Below, piece by piece: positions 1-5,983 of a DNA stretch of 8,991 bases (positions are counted from its first letter, which is position 1; each line of letters begins with the position of its first letter). The notes beneath the pieces are model-generated. The model searched no databases, was not told where the DNA came from, and saw only the letters and a list, made by a program, of their open reading frames with translations. The position numbers and the translations under genes are program-made. Source of the DNA: Bacillota bacterium (lineage in GTDB: Bacteria; Bacillota_A; Clostridia; DSM-8532); assembly GCA_023424865.1 (NCBI GenBank), contig JAFADM010000399.1:1-8991 (forward strand), read 5' to 3'.

Positions 1-1
1 T

Positions 2-64
2 TGGCAGTTCACCACTCAAGACGCGAGAATCAAATTGAAACGCTTCTATCCAACTATTCTTTAA
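2..64 (+). CDS. possible 3' tail of a transposase-like gene (partial, runs off left edge)
   Basis: An open frame enters from the left edge and ends at TAA 62-64, giving about 20 residues that include FTTQDARIKLKRFYP. From memory this resembles the C-terminal tail shared by a group of DDE transposases in Firmicutes, but I could not check it. A second plus-strand frame (1-93) is also open across this edge, so openness alone means little. If real, the gene converges on rlmH, and its stop lies inside the loop of the hairpin at 44-81. Sequence left of the window would settle it. Low confidence. Confidence 0.28.
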   Translation, partial: WQFTTQDARIKLKRFYPTIL

Positions 65-81
65 TTATTAGCCGGATAGAA
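44..81 (-). terminator. 13-bp hairpin downstream of rlmH, probable end of the wal operon
   Basis: The arms TTCTATCC and GGATAGAA are exact inverted repeats. In minus-strand RNA the stem extends through two G-U pairs and a further CTA/TAG to 13 bp, around a 12-nt loop. The corresponding plus-strand positions would be A-C mismatches, so the structure fits RNA made from the minus strand, that is, from the rlmH side. It starts 28 nt past the rlmH stop. The downstream T-tract is poor (GCGTTTCAATTT), so it may be a weak terminator or a 3'-end stabilising hairpin rather than a strong intrinsic terminator. Confidence 0.5.
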
Positions 82-109
82 CACTACTTATAATGTTCAT
101 ATGAGAACC

Positions 110-589
110 TCATTTATGATACGTCTCGCCCCGGATGATTTTAAAAGCCCTGTAGATTTGCTCAAGAAGAATAATCCGGGCCAGTTGGTGTGGAAATGTC
201 ATTTTAGAAAGGGAAAGCTTTAAATTGGCATTTTTCTCAATTTCCCTGGAAAGGCCTGTAGATCCTCCAATGATAAAGGCAATATCGCTTTTGCCGTCCA
301 GCATGAGCTTGTCCAGCTTATTTGCAAAATGCTCAGAATCCGGCGATTCGCCGTCTATAGTCATGGCAATAGTATAAGCGTTCTTTGGAAGCGCTTTTAT
401 AAGCCGTTCACCCTCTTTTTTACGGACCTGTTCATCCAGAGCCTCACTGCCCTTTTCATCCGCCTTTTCTTCCTGGACCTCTGCCACCTGAAACCTGCAA
501 AACCTGGAAAGACGCTTAAGATACTCCTTTTGAGCATCTCTTAAATAACCTTCCTTTAAATTGCCCACTGTAAGTAAATGAATGTTCAT
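110..589 (-). CDS. rlmH: 23S rRNA (pseudouridine-1915-N3)-methyltransferase RlmH
   Basis: RlmH is a cytoplasmic SPOUT-class homodimeric enzyme. It uses S-adenosylmethionine to methylate N3 of pseudouridine 1915 in helix 69 of 23S rRNA, in the assembled 70S ribosome. The 159-residue length is normal for the family. The signature IIGGSTGLS (about 106-114) is the SAM-binding loop, and the trefoil-knot C-terminus is present with FPHQLAR (132-138), LLEQIYRAFKI and the terminal Tyr-His-Lys. The start is secured by a GGAGG motif five bases ahead of the ATG. The gene follows walJ after 23 nt and is the last gene of the operon; rlmH near walJ is a common Firmicute arrangement. Nothing is truncated and no key residue is missing. 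Confidence 0.97.
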   Translation of the reverse strand: MNIHLLTVGNLKEGYLRDAQKEYLKRLSRFCRFQVAEVQEEKADEKGSEALDEQVRKKEGERLIKALPKNAYTIAMTIDGESPDSEHFANKLDKLMLDGKSDIAFIIGGSTGLSREIEKNANLKLSLSKMTFPHQLARIILLEQIYRAFKIIRGETYHK

Positions 590-612
590 TCCTTCCTCCG
601 TTAAAGGAATAG

Positions 613-1404
613 CTAAAGGGACAGCATTTTACTGCAGCGATCCCTTAAGGCCACTTCAAGATAAACATCCCTGTCCGGATGAATAGACTTCTCAATGAGA
701 GCCGCTTTTGTTGTTTCATAGGCCAGCTCCGGAAAATTGTTTTCCTGGCTCAAATGACCCAGCACAAAAAATTTGGTGCCGCTCTCTGCCAGATAAGCCA
801 CAACCTTTCCCGCCATTTCATTGCAAAGATGTCCGTTATCTCCTAAAATGCGCTGTTTTAAAGGCCAGGGATAACGCCCGGTTCTCAGCATTTCAATATC
901 ATGATTGGACTCAAGCAAAATCATATCGCTGCCTTCCATGTTTCCCAAAAGCTCCCGGGACATGTGGCCGATATCGGTGGCAATGGTTATTTTTTTTCCG
1001 TTAATGGTGAAGTTATAGCCTACAGGGCAGGCTGCATCGTGGGGAATAGGAAAGGATTTAACCTCCATATCACCAAGGATATGATTTACCCCTACGTCCA
1101 TTATCTGTGCCTGATCCGGAGCCAGCTTGCCCATAAAGCGACGCATGGCATCCCAGGTTTTTTTATTGGCAAAAACGGGGAGCTTAAAGCGCCTGGCAAT
1201 AATACCGGCACCGCAGATATGATCGCTGTGCTCATGGGTAATAAAAAGGGCTTTAACCTTGTCCATAGGCTCCCCAATTTGGGCCATAGCCTCTTCAATG
1301 CGCTTCCCGCTGACGCCGGCATCGATTAAAACGGCAGTATCGCCAAAGGATACATAAATGCAATTTCCGCTGGATCCGCTAAAGAGGCTGCAAATTTTAA
1401 TCAT
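613..1404 (-). CDS. walJ: WalJ/YycJ metallo-beta-lactamase-fold hydrolase
   Basis: WalJ (YycJ, VicX) is a cytoplasmic MBL-fold protein of the wal operon, thought to act as a nuclease or phosphodiesterase and linked in Firmicutes to coordinating cell division with DNA replication. Its exact substrate is unsettled. The 263 residues carry a complete metal-ligand set: THEHSDH (56-62), His122 in PHDA, Asp144 in ATDIGH, the LLESNHD stretch (163-169), GHLCNE (191-196) and GHLSQENN (216-223). These are the family's hallmark motifs. There is no signal peptide. Its ATG overlaps the murA stop (ATGA, 1401-1404), so translation is probably coupled to murA. rlmH follows after 23 nt. The assignment is firm; the biochemical role is inferred from the family. 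Confidence 0.95.
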   Translation of the reverse strand: MIKICSLFSGSSGNCIYVSFGDTAVLIDAGVSGKRIEEAMAQIGEPMDKVKALFITHEHSDHICGAGIIARRFKLPVFANKKTWDAMRRFMGKLAPDQAQIMDVGVNHILGDMEVKSFPIPHDAACPVGYNFTINGKKITIATDIGHMSRELLGNMEGSDMILLESNHDIEMLRTGRYPWPLKQRILGDNGHLCNEMAGKVVAYLAESGTKFFVLGHLSQENNFPELAYETTKAALIEKSIHPDRDVYLEVALRDRCSKMLSL

Positions 1405-2687
1405 TTACAATACCCCCCTTGAGGGGAATCACTTTGGATGCGCCGGATATCGGCGCCCAGGCTGCTGAGCTTTTCCACCATCATCTCGTAGCCGCGATCA
1501 ATATAATGGACATTGGTAATTTCCGTTTCGCCCTGAGCAATAAGGCCCGCAATGACACTGGCTGCCCCTGCACGCAGATCCAAAGCCTTTATGGAGGCAC
1601 CGGTGAGGTTTCTTCCCCCTTCAATGACGGCCATGCGGCCTTCAACCCGGATCCGGGCTCCCATTCGCTTTAGCTCCTCGATATATTGAAAACGATTGTC
1701 AAAAATACCTTCTGTAATGGTGCTTATACCGTCCGCTGTCAGTAAAAGTACTGCGGCAGGAGGCTGCAGATCCGTGGGGAAACCAGGATAGGGAAGTGTT
1801 TTTATATTGATTTTATTAAGCTGGCCCTTGCTGCTGACCCGAATGCTATCGTCAAATTCTTCTACGGACACATTCATTTCCAGAAGCTTGGCCGTTAGGG
1901 ATTCCATATGCTTGGGTATAAGGTTTTTGACAAGTACATCGCCGCCGGTGGCCGCAGCTGCAATCATATAGGTTCCGGCTTCAATCTGATCGGGAATAAT
2001 ACTGTGAACCGCATTCCCCTTAAGATCTTTAACACCGCGAATTCGAATAACATCCGTACCGGCACCCTTAATGTCGGCGCCCAATGCATTGAGAAAATTG
2101 GCGATATCCACGATATAAGGTTCCTTAGCTGCATTTTCAATGGTGGTAAGACCTTCGGCCCTCACCGCTGCCATCATAATATTTATGGTAGCTCCCACAC
2201 TCACCACATCCATATAAATGGGGGCTCCCACTAATTTGTCCGCACTCAGCTTAATAAAGCCATGCTCTATTTCAACCTTGGCGCCTAAGGACTCAAAGCC
2301 CTTTATATGCTGATCAATGGGCCTTACACCAAAATTACAGCCTCCCGGGAAGGTGACCACTGCCTTCTTAAAACGCCCCAGCAGAGCGCCCATAAGGTAA
2401 TAGGAGCCTCTCAGCCGGTTCATATCCTCACTTGTTGCAATATGGGAGGAAACCAACCGGGTATCCACCTTCAGCACCCCATTGGATAGGGTTTCAAAGC
2501 GTGCTCCCAGAGAGGACATAATCCTTTGCAAAACGTCAATATCTATAATGTTAGGAACATTTTCGATTGTACAAACATCATTGAGCAATAAAGATGCGGG
2601 TAATACCCCTAACGCCGCATTTTTTGCGCCGCTTACGGTAACAGTACCACTGAGGCGCTTTTGCCCGCGGATAATAAGCCTGTCCAC
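1401..2687 (-). CDS. murA: UDP-N-acetylglucosamine 1-carboxyvinyltransferase MurA
   Basis: MurA transfers enolpyruvate from phosphoenolpyruvate to UDP-GlcNAc, the first committed cytoplasmic step of peptidoglycan synthesis. From the GTG at 2687 the protein has 428 residues and begins (M)DRLIIRG, like typical MurA. This numbering gives Lys22 in SGAKNAALG, the catalytic Cys117 in PGGCNFGVRP, DQIEAGTY (about 233-240), the catalytic Asp306 in GFPTDLQ and Arg372 in DLRAG. Cys rather than Asp in the loop predicts sensitivity to fosfomycin. Longer starts exist at GTG 2717 and ATG 2714, but a promoter -10 at 2732-2737 would leave them almost no leader. A GGAAGG sits 11 nt ahead of GTG 2687. murA is not part of the Bacillus wal operon; here it lies between walI and walJ and shares an ATGA overlap with walJ. 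Confidence 0.95.
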   Translation of the reverse strand: MDRLIIRGQKRLSGTVTVSGAKNAALGVLPASLLLNDVCTIENVPNIIDIDVLQRIMSSLGARFETLSNGVLKVDTRLVSSHIATSEDMNRLRGSYYLMGALLGRFKKAVVTFPGGCNFGVRPIDQHIKGFESLGAKVEIEHGFIKLSADKLVGAPIYMDVVSVGATINIMMAAVRAEGLTTIENAAKEPYIVDIANFLNALGADIKGAGTDVIRIRGVKDLKGNAVHSIIPDQIEAGTYMIAAAATGGDVLVKNLIPKHMESLTAKLLEMNVSVEEFDDSIRVSSKGQLNKINIKTLPYPGFPTDLQPPAAVLLLTADGISTITEGIFDNRFQYIEELKRMGARIRVEGRMAVIEGGRNLTGASIKALDLRAGAASVIAGLIAQGETEITNVHYIDRGYEMMVEKLSSLGADIRRIQSDSPQGGYCK

Positions 2688-2698
2688 TAATACACCAG

Positions 2699-2704
2699 CC
2701 TTCC
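2699..2704 (-). promoter_or_regulatory. ribosome binding site supporting the GTG start of murA
   Basis: GGAAGG lies 11 nt ahead of GTG 2687. The alternative upstream starts at 2717 and 2714 have only GGATAAG ahead of them and lie within about 12 nt of the predicted transcription start. The spacing is slightly long, so this is supportive rather than decisive. The agreement of Lys22/Cys117 numbering with known MurA proteins is the stronger argument. Confidence 0.45.
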
Positions 2705-2731
2705 GGTTGTTCATCACTTATCCAGTCCATA

Positions 2732-2761
2732 ATTATATCATTAAATAGGCAAATCCTGCAA
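2732..2761 (-). promoter_or_regulatory. probable murA promoter
   Basis: The minus strand reads TTGCAG (2756-2761), an 18-nt spacer, then a perfect TATAAT (2732-2737). Transcription would start near 2725-2727, about 39 nt before the GTG at 2687. It lies in the 156-nt gap after walI and its terminator-like palindrome, so murA-walJ-rlmH could be transcribed independently of the wal regulators. The -35 is only a half match. Confidence 0.5.
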
Positions 2762-2780
2762 TTGTCCAGAAATAACCTGC

Positions 2781-2832
2781 AAAAAAAGGGCGCTCTTTTT
2801 ATTCAAAAGCCTCTTTGTAAACGCTTTTGCGC
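2781..2832 (-). terminator. second, weaker hairpin with T7 tract after walI
   Basis: In minus-strand RNA, CAAAAGC (2823-2829) pairs with GCTTTTG (2804-2810). Flanking GCGC segments could pair across an asymmetric bulge, and the structure is followed by GCGCCC and seven T residues (2781-2787). It would be a backup to the palindrome at 2841-2862. The stem is A-U rich and interrupted, so folding energy should be calculated before relying on it. Confidence 0.3.
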
Positions 2833-2834
2833 AG

Positions 2835-2862
2835 AAAAAGACAGTGTCCGGCCGGACACTGT
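2835..2862 (-). terminator. perfect 22-bp palindrome with T-tract after walI
   Basis: ACAGTGTCCGG is followed immediately by its exact reverse complement (2841-2862). As minus-strand RNA this folds into a 9-bp stem with a GGCC loop, followed by CTTTTTC. It starts 12 nt after the walI stop (2874) and fits an intrinsic terminator separating walR-walI from murA. Because it is a perfect DNA palindrome it could also be a binding site for a dimeric repressor; the T-tract only on the walI-distal side favours termination. Confidence 0.65.
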
Positions 2863-2873
2863 TATGAAATCCG

Positions 2874-3689
2874 CTATTCCTCTATGACTCTTTCTCCAGT
2901 ATAGGCATTATAGAATCGTTCTTCCTGATCATTAAGCAGGATTCGCCAGACCGGCGTATCAAAAAGATCACCCTCTTTGACCCGCATATAGCCAAAATCC
3001 ATTACTGTGATAACAGAATCGTTGGGGAGATTCCCCAGAACGAGAATTTCATAAGCTGTGAGAATAGCATCTGGCGAGAGTGCTTTTTTGACTTTCTTTA
3101 CCCCGCCCTCCAAAGTGAGGGTATTTTCCCTGTCAAGGGTTATAAACAGTCGATTGTCAAAAAGTATTTCCTTTTTATAGCGCTGAGAAAAGATGCCTTT
3201 CCATTGCCCATCTTCAAGTAAAAGGCTATCCATAACATAGCCCGTCTCGTTCAAATTAAGTCGTGACAGATATTTTTTTAGTGAAGATGCCATTTCACTG
3301 CGGTTTTCAGTAAAGACAATCCCTTCAGGATTTTGATCCGACAGCTTCAGGTAATCATCGGCGTACAGGACATACTCCTTCTCATCCTGCCATTGGCGTA
3401 AACCGTTTACCTCTGAGAAGACCTGATTGGCAGTATCCGAAATAAGACTGGCAATAGGATCAATATTAAGCTCTTCCGCCTGATAAGATAAGCTGGGAGC
3501 TTTAGCCCCCCGGGCAGGCACGGAAGTATTCAGACTGATATTTCGCCTCTCCATATAGGCAAGGGCATAACGCGTGTAATCGGAGTTAAACCGGATGGTT
3601 GTATTTGTGTAAATAATGGTACCAAAAAGAAACACATTTAACAGTGAAAACAAGACGATCAAAATTGTTTTGGCTCTTCCCCAATCCAT
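2874..3689 (-). CDS. walI: WalI/YycI, membrane-anchored WalK modulator
   Basis: WalI is a single-pass membrane protein that works with WalH to modulate the WalK sensor kinase, by contacts between membrane helices and external domains (inhibitory in Bacillus subtilis, activating in Staphylococcus aureus). The 271 residues begin MDWGRAKTILIVLFSLLNVF, the characteristic opening, with one membrane helix (about 7-27). The rest is an external beta-rich YycI domain ending near YNAYTGERVIEE. It is close to the usual length. The ATG follows the walH stop with no gap, and its GGGAGG ribosome binding site lies inside walH, so the two are translationally linked. The identification rests on the opening motif, length and position next to walH, since this family diverges quickly. 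Confidence 0.9.
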   Translation of the reverse strand: MDWGRAKTILIVLFSLLNVFLFGTIIYTNTTIRFNSDYTRYALAYMERRNISLNTSVPARGAKAPSLSYQAEELNIDPIASLISDTANQVFSEVNGLRQWQDEKEYVLYADDYLKLSDQNPEGIVFTENRSEMASSLKKYLSRLNLNETGYVMDSLLLEDGQWKGIFSQRYKKEILFDNRLFITLDRENTLTLEGGVKKVKKALSPDAILTAYEILVLGNLPNDSVITVMDFGYMRVKEGDLFDTPVWRILLNDQEERFYNAYTGERVIEE

Positions 3690-5162
3690 TTAGTTTGCCT
3701 CCCTGTAGAGGCGGACATTATAATCCCCCGATTCGGTATCAATTAAAAAGCATGGTTCCAGGATCTCTTCCTCGTTATTATCCTCAGAAAAAACATATCC
3801 AACATCTATGGCTTTAAAAACCGCCTTGCCTTCTGCTATAAACGTATAAAGATCATAAAACTGCTCTCTTATGTTTCTTTCCACAACCTCTATGAAATGG
3901 GTTCGATAAAGGCTCAAAGAATCAGCTTCGGTGAAGGATCGAATAAGCCAGCTGCAGTAAAGTACACGTTCATCTGTCGCCCGGACAAGTATGGGTGAGG
4001 TAATTTTATGCTCGCCTGCCTCGCTTGTCTCAATTTCTTTAATAAAGGCATCGCCAACCCGGTAGTCAAAGGTAAATTCATAATAATTTTCGTATGTTTT
4101 CAGGGAGGTTAAAAATGGTTTGGCCTCACCAAAAAGACCGTTTCTCACCTCAAGAAAGGAGACTGCATTTATGAATGCTGCATTAACGTCACCCGGAGCG
4201 TCTGTACGTGAAGGAAGGTAGGTATACTCAAAAAGGCCGTCTGAATTAAGCTTGTATAAGTATTCCGTATCTGAAAAAACAGCTGTTCCGGCAGTTTCAT
4301 CCAACGAGGGCATCATGCTGTCCTTCAGGTTTAGAAGGATACTGCTTTGAACCTCGTCAATATTCTCCTTCTCCAGCACAATCTGATCAGGAATAGCGGA
4401 AGAAATGGCATAATACCAGGTTTGAGAGGACTGGCTTAAGGGTATTTTAATATCCTCCTGGGCATTAAAGCTTCCCGGATAGGCCGTATTAAGGTTGCTG
4501 ACAGCCACTCCCGCCCCGTTTTGCACCAGACTGGAAGCGGTTTCATTAAGGAACTCATAATAAGCCTTGGGCAAAAATTCACTGTCCATGGAGACAAGAT
4601 ACATATAGACATAGCCCGCAGATTTATCAAGAACATACACTGTATTGACCGTGGTATTTACATCCTTTTGAGGAAGGAACGCGACGCTTTTCATTGTGGA
4701 AAAGCCCTGATTGTCCCTGGTTGTACGATCACCTACCCAGTAGACAATAGCTGCAGGCCAATCAACGGCAAAATCAAGCCGGGTGGTATAGGTGCCCCCA
4801 ATAAAGGAGCTCCACATCTCCGAAGGAAAAATTTTTATAGGCTTCTGATTTAAAAGAGCCGGCAGATAATTTTTATGAAAATCATTCCAGATATTTTCAT
4901 AGTCTGTACTTCCATAATTTAGCACGACTTGTGAATTGAGATTTGATGACAAAACAATTTCCTTGGGCAGAAAGTAACCTTCCTTAATGGCATCCGCTTT
5001 TACATCGGGAGTTACTGCTTCCTTATTGAAAAATGCGGCTATATGACTAAAGGGAAACCCCTGGGCCTGCTGATACCAGTGGATCGAAATTTGCAGCACT
5101 GATACTGCTACTAAAAACAGCAGTATGATGGTCTTTAAACGCTCGCGGTTCATATTTTTCAT
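3690..5162 (-). CDS. walH: WalH/YycH, membrane-anchored WalK modulator
   Basis: WalH is the partner of WalI: one cytoplasmic-to-outside membrane helix and a large external domain that controls WalK. From the ATG at 5162 there are 490 residues, slightly longer than Bacillus YycH. The N-terminus NRERLKTIILLFLVAVSVLQ gives a single membrane helix (about 9-28), followed by a three-part external region with no Cys cluster or catalytic motif. A TTG (5165) immediately precedes the ATG and another ATG lies at 5150; GGGG about 9 nt ahead favours 5162. It begins 16 nt after the unknown secreted gene and abuts walI, so the three are probably cotranscribed. The name is supported by the N-terminus, length and synteny. 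Confidence 0.88.
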   Translation of the reverse strand: MKNMNRERLKTIILLFLVAVSVLQISIHWYQQAQGFPFSHIAAFFNKEAVTPDVKADAIKEGYFLPKEIVLSSNLNSQVVLNYGSTDYENIWNDFHKNYLPALLNQKPIKIFPSEMWSSFIGGTYTTRLDFAVDWPAAIVYWVGDRTTRDNQGFSTMKSVAFLPQKDVNTTVNTVYVLDKSAGYVYMYLVSMDSEFLPKAYYEFLNETASSLVQNGAGVAVSNLNTAYPGSFNAQEDIKIPLSQSSQTWYYAISSAIPDQIVLEKENIDEVQSSILLNLKDSMMPSLDETAGTAVFSDTEYLYKLNSDGLFEYTYLPSRTDAPGDVNAAFINAVSFLEVRNGLFGEAKPFLTSLKTYENYYEFTFDYRVGDAFIKEIETSEAGEHKITSPILVRATDERVLYCSWLIRSFTEADSLSLYRTHFIEVVERNIREQFYDLYTFIAEGKAVFKAIDVGYVFSEDNNEEEILEPCFLIDTESGDYNVRLYREAN

Positions 5163-5178
5163 CAATCAGAGCCCCGCA

Positions 5179-5823
5179 TTACTGGGTCTGCTTCTGCAGC
5201 TGCTGCTTGAGTGTATCAATTGTAACAACGGCCTTATCCTGGGAACCGGGTTTTTTTATTGTAACCGAAAGATCTGTTATTTGCAGATTTTTATTTAGCA
5301 CCAGCTTATCCGCGTCACTTTTCTTGAAGATAACCAACCTTACCTCATTGGTATTGTTAGAACCAACATAGGCGAGATCCACTGTGGAGTATAGAAATAG
5401 GGACGACTCCTTCATATTGGTTGCAGTGGTGGCATTCACATCATTAAGTGGCTTATAAACTCCGTCAATTTTAATATACATAAGGACCACTACGGCGCTT
5501 CCAGTAATAGATGAGCCACTGGTTGTAACAACAGATCCCGTAAGTGTACGTCTGAGAGGATTATTTCCCGTCGTATCAATACAGGTAATGTTATTCATTA
5601 TAAAATCACTGTCCGATTTGCTTTCCGTATCTTTAAAAATAGTACCGTAGGCTTCTTCATACTTTTCAACACTGCCTGCGCTTGAATCGGCAGAAAGGCT
5701 GCTTTTATCATTTGTAAAACCGGTACCGGAAGCAGTTGACTCCGATTCTGTTGCAAACGCTGTAACGGAAGCGATAGCTAACATAAACAGCGTCATCAGC
5801 AGAAATGTTATCTTTTTTGCCAT
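5179..5823 (-). CDS. secreted protein of unknown function inside the wal operon
   Basis: I do not recognise this 214-residue protein. It begins with a clear Sec signal peptide: MAKK, a hydrophobic core (5-23) and a likely cleavage after AFA (24). There is no lipobox, so it should be released or held non-covalently outside the cell. After cleavage come a Ser/Thr/Glu-rich linker (25-50), an acidic segment (52-75), then a probable beta-rich domain (about 76-190) with LTGSVVTT/ITGSAVVV strands and one Cys (81). The tail (200-214) is Gln/Lys-rich and may be helical. GGAGG lies 8 nt before the ATG. It lies 160 nt after walK and 16 nt before walH, a place where classical wal operons have no gene. 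An exact WalR box sits upstream, suggesting direct WalR control. A role as an external modulator of WalK/WalH/WalI or a wall-associated protein is inference only. Confidence 0.9.
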   Translation of the reverse strand: MAKKITFLLMTLFMLAIASVTAFATESESTASGTGFTNDKSSLSADSSAGSVEKYEEAYGTIFKDTESKSDSDFIMNNITCIDTTGNNPLRRTLTGSVVTTSGSSITGSAVVVLMYIKIDGVYKPLNDVNATTATNMKESSLFLYSTVDLAYVGSNNTNEVRLVIFKKSDADKLVLNKNLQITDLSVTIKKPGSQDKAVVTIDTLKQQLQKQTQ

Positions 5824-5896
5824 AACCTTTTCCTCCAGACGACCCTTGGCTTTACTGGTAGAATAAAAAAGACAATGCTCTTTTTATCACATTATT

Positions 5897-5925
5897 AGTA
5901 TACCGTAAAATGTGTTACAAATCCA
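5897..5925 (-). promoter_or_regulatory. probable WalR-dependent promoter of the secreted-protein gene
   Basis: The -10 is TATACT (5897-5902), five of six consensus bases. At 17-nt spacing the -35 position reads TGGATT (5920-5925), a poor match, and it lies inside the WalR box. A weak -35 covered by an OmpR-family operator is the usual layout of an activated promoter. Transcription would start near 5890, leaving about 67 nt of leader before the ATG. Confidence 0.5.
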
Positions 5926-5930
5926 TTACA
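5914..5930 (-). promoter_or_regulatory. WalR box (TGTAAT-N5-TGTAAC)
   Basis: The minus strand reads TGTAAT GGATT TGTAAC, an exact match to the WalR/YycF consensus TGTWAH-N5-TGTWAH known from Bacillus subtilis and Staphylococcus aureus. It is oriented toward the secreted-protein gene, and its downstream half-site ends 11 nt before the TATACT -10. That is the spacing seen for OmpR/PhoB-family activators at class II promoters. The match was found by eye; binding is inferred. Confidence 0.7.
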
Positions 5931-5983
5931 TGCCATTTAAAAGCACATTACTCTCGGGAAATTTATGCCCCAAAATTGGCTTG

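Noticed and set aside
901..1329. 142-codon plus-strand open frame
   Set aside because: It is antisense to the fully conserved walJ, and its composition reflects the opposite strand.
1908..2234. 108-codon plus-strand open frame rich in His and Asn
   Set aside because: It is antisense to murA; it is a coding shadow with no start signal.
2812..2824. TGTAAA on the plus strand upstream of murA as a WalR box
   Set aside because: Only a single half-site; the sequence five bases further on does not match TGTWAH.
5179..5823. Secreted gene as a lipoprotein or peptidoglycan hydrolase
   Set aside because: There is no lipobox Cys after the signal peptide and no NlpC/P60, CHAP, LysM or amidase motif visible.
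5865..5885. AAAAAGA/TCTTTTT inverted repeat between walK and the secreted gene as a terminator
   Set aside because: The stem is only seven nearly all A-U pairs and would lie inside the leader of the predicted WalR-driven transcript, so it is unlikely to terminate.
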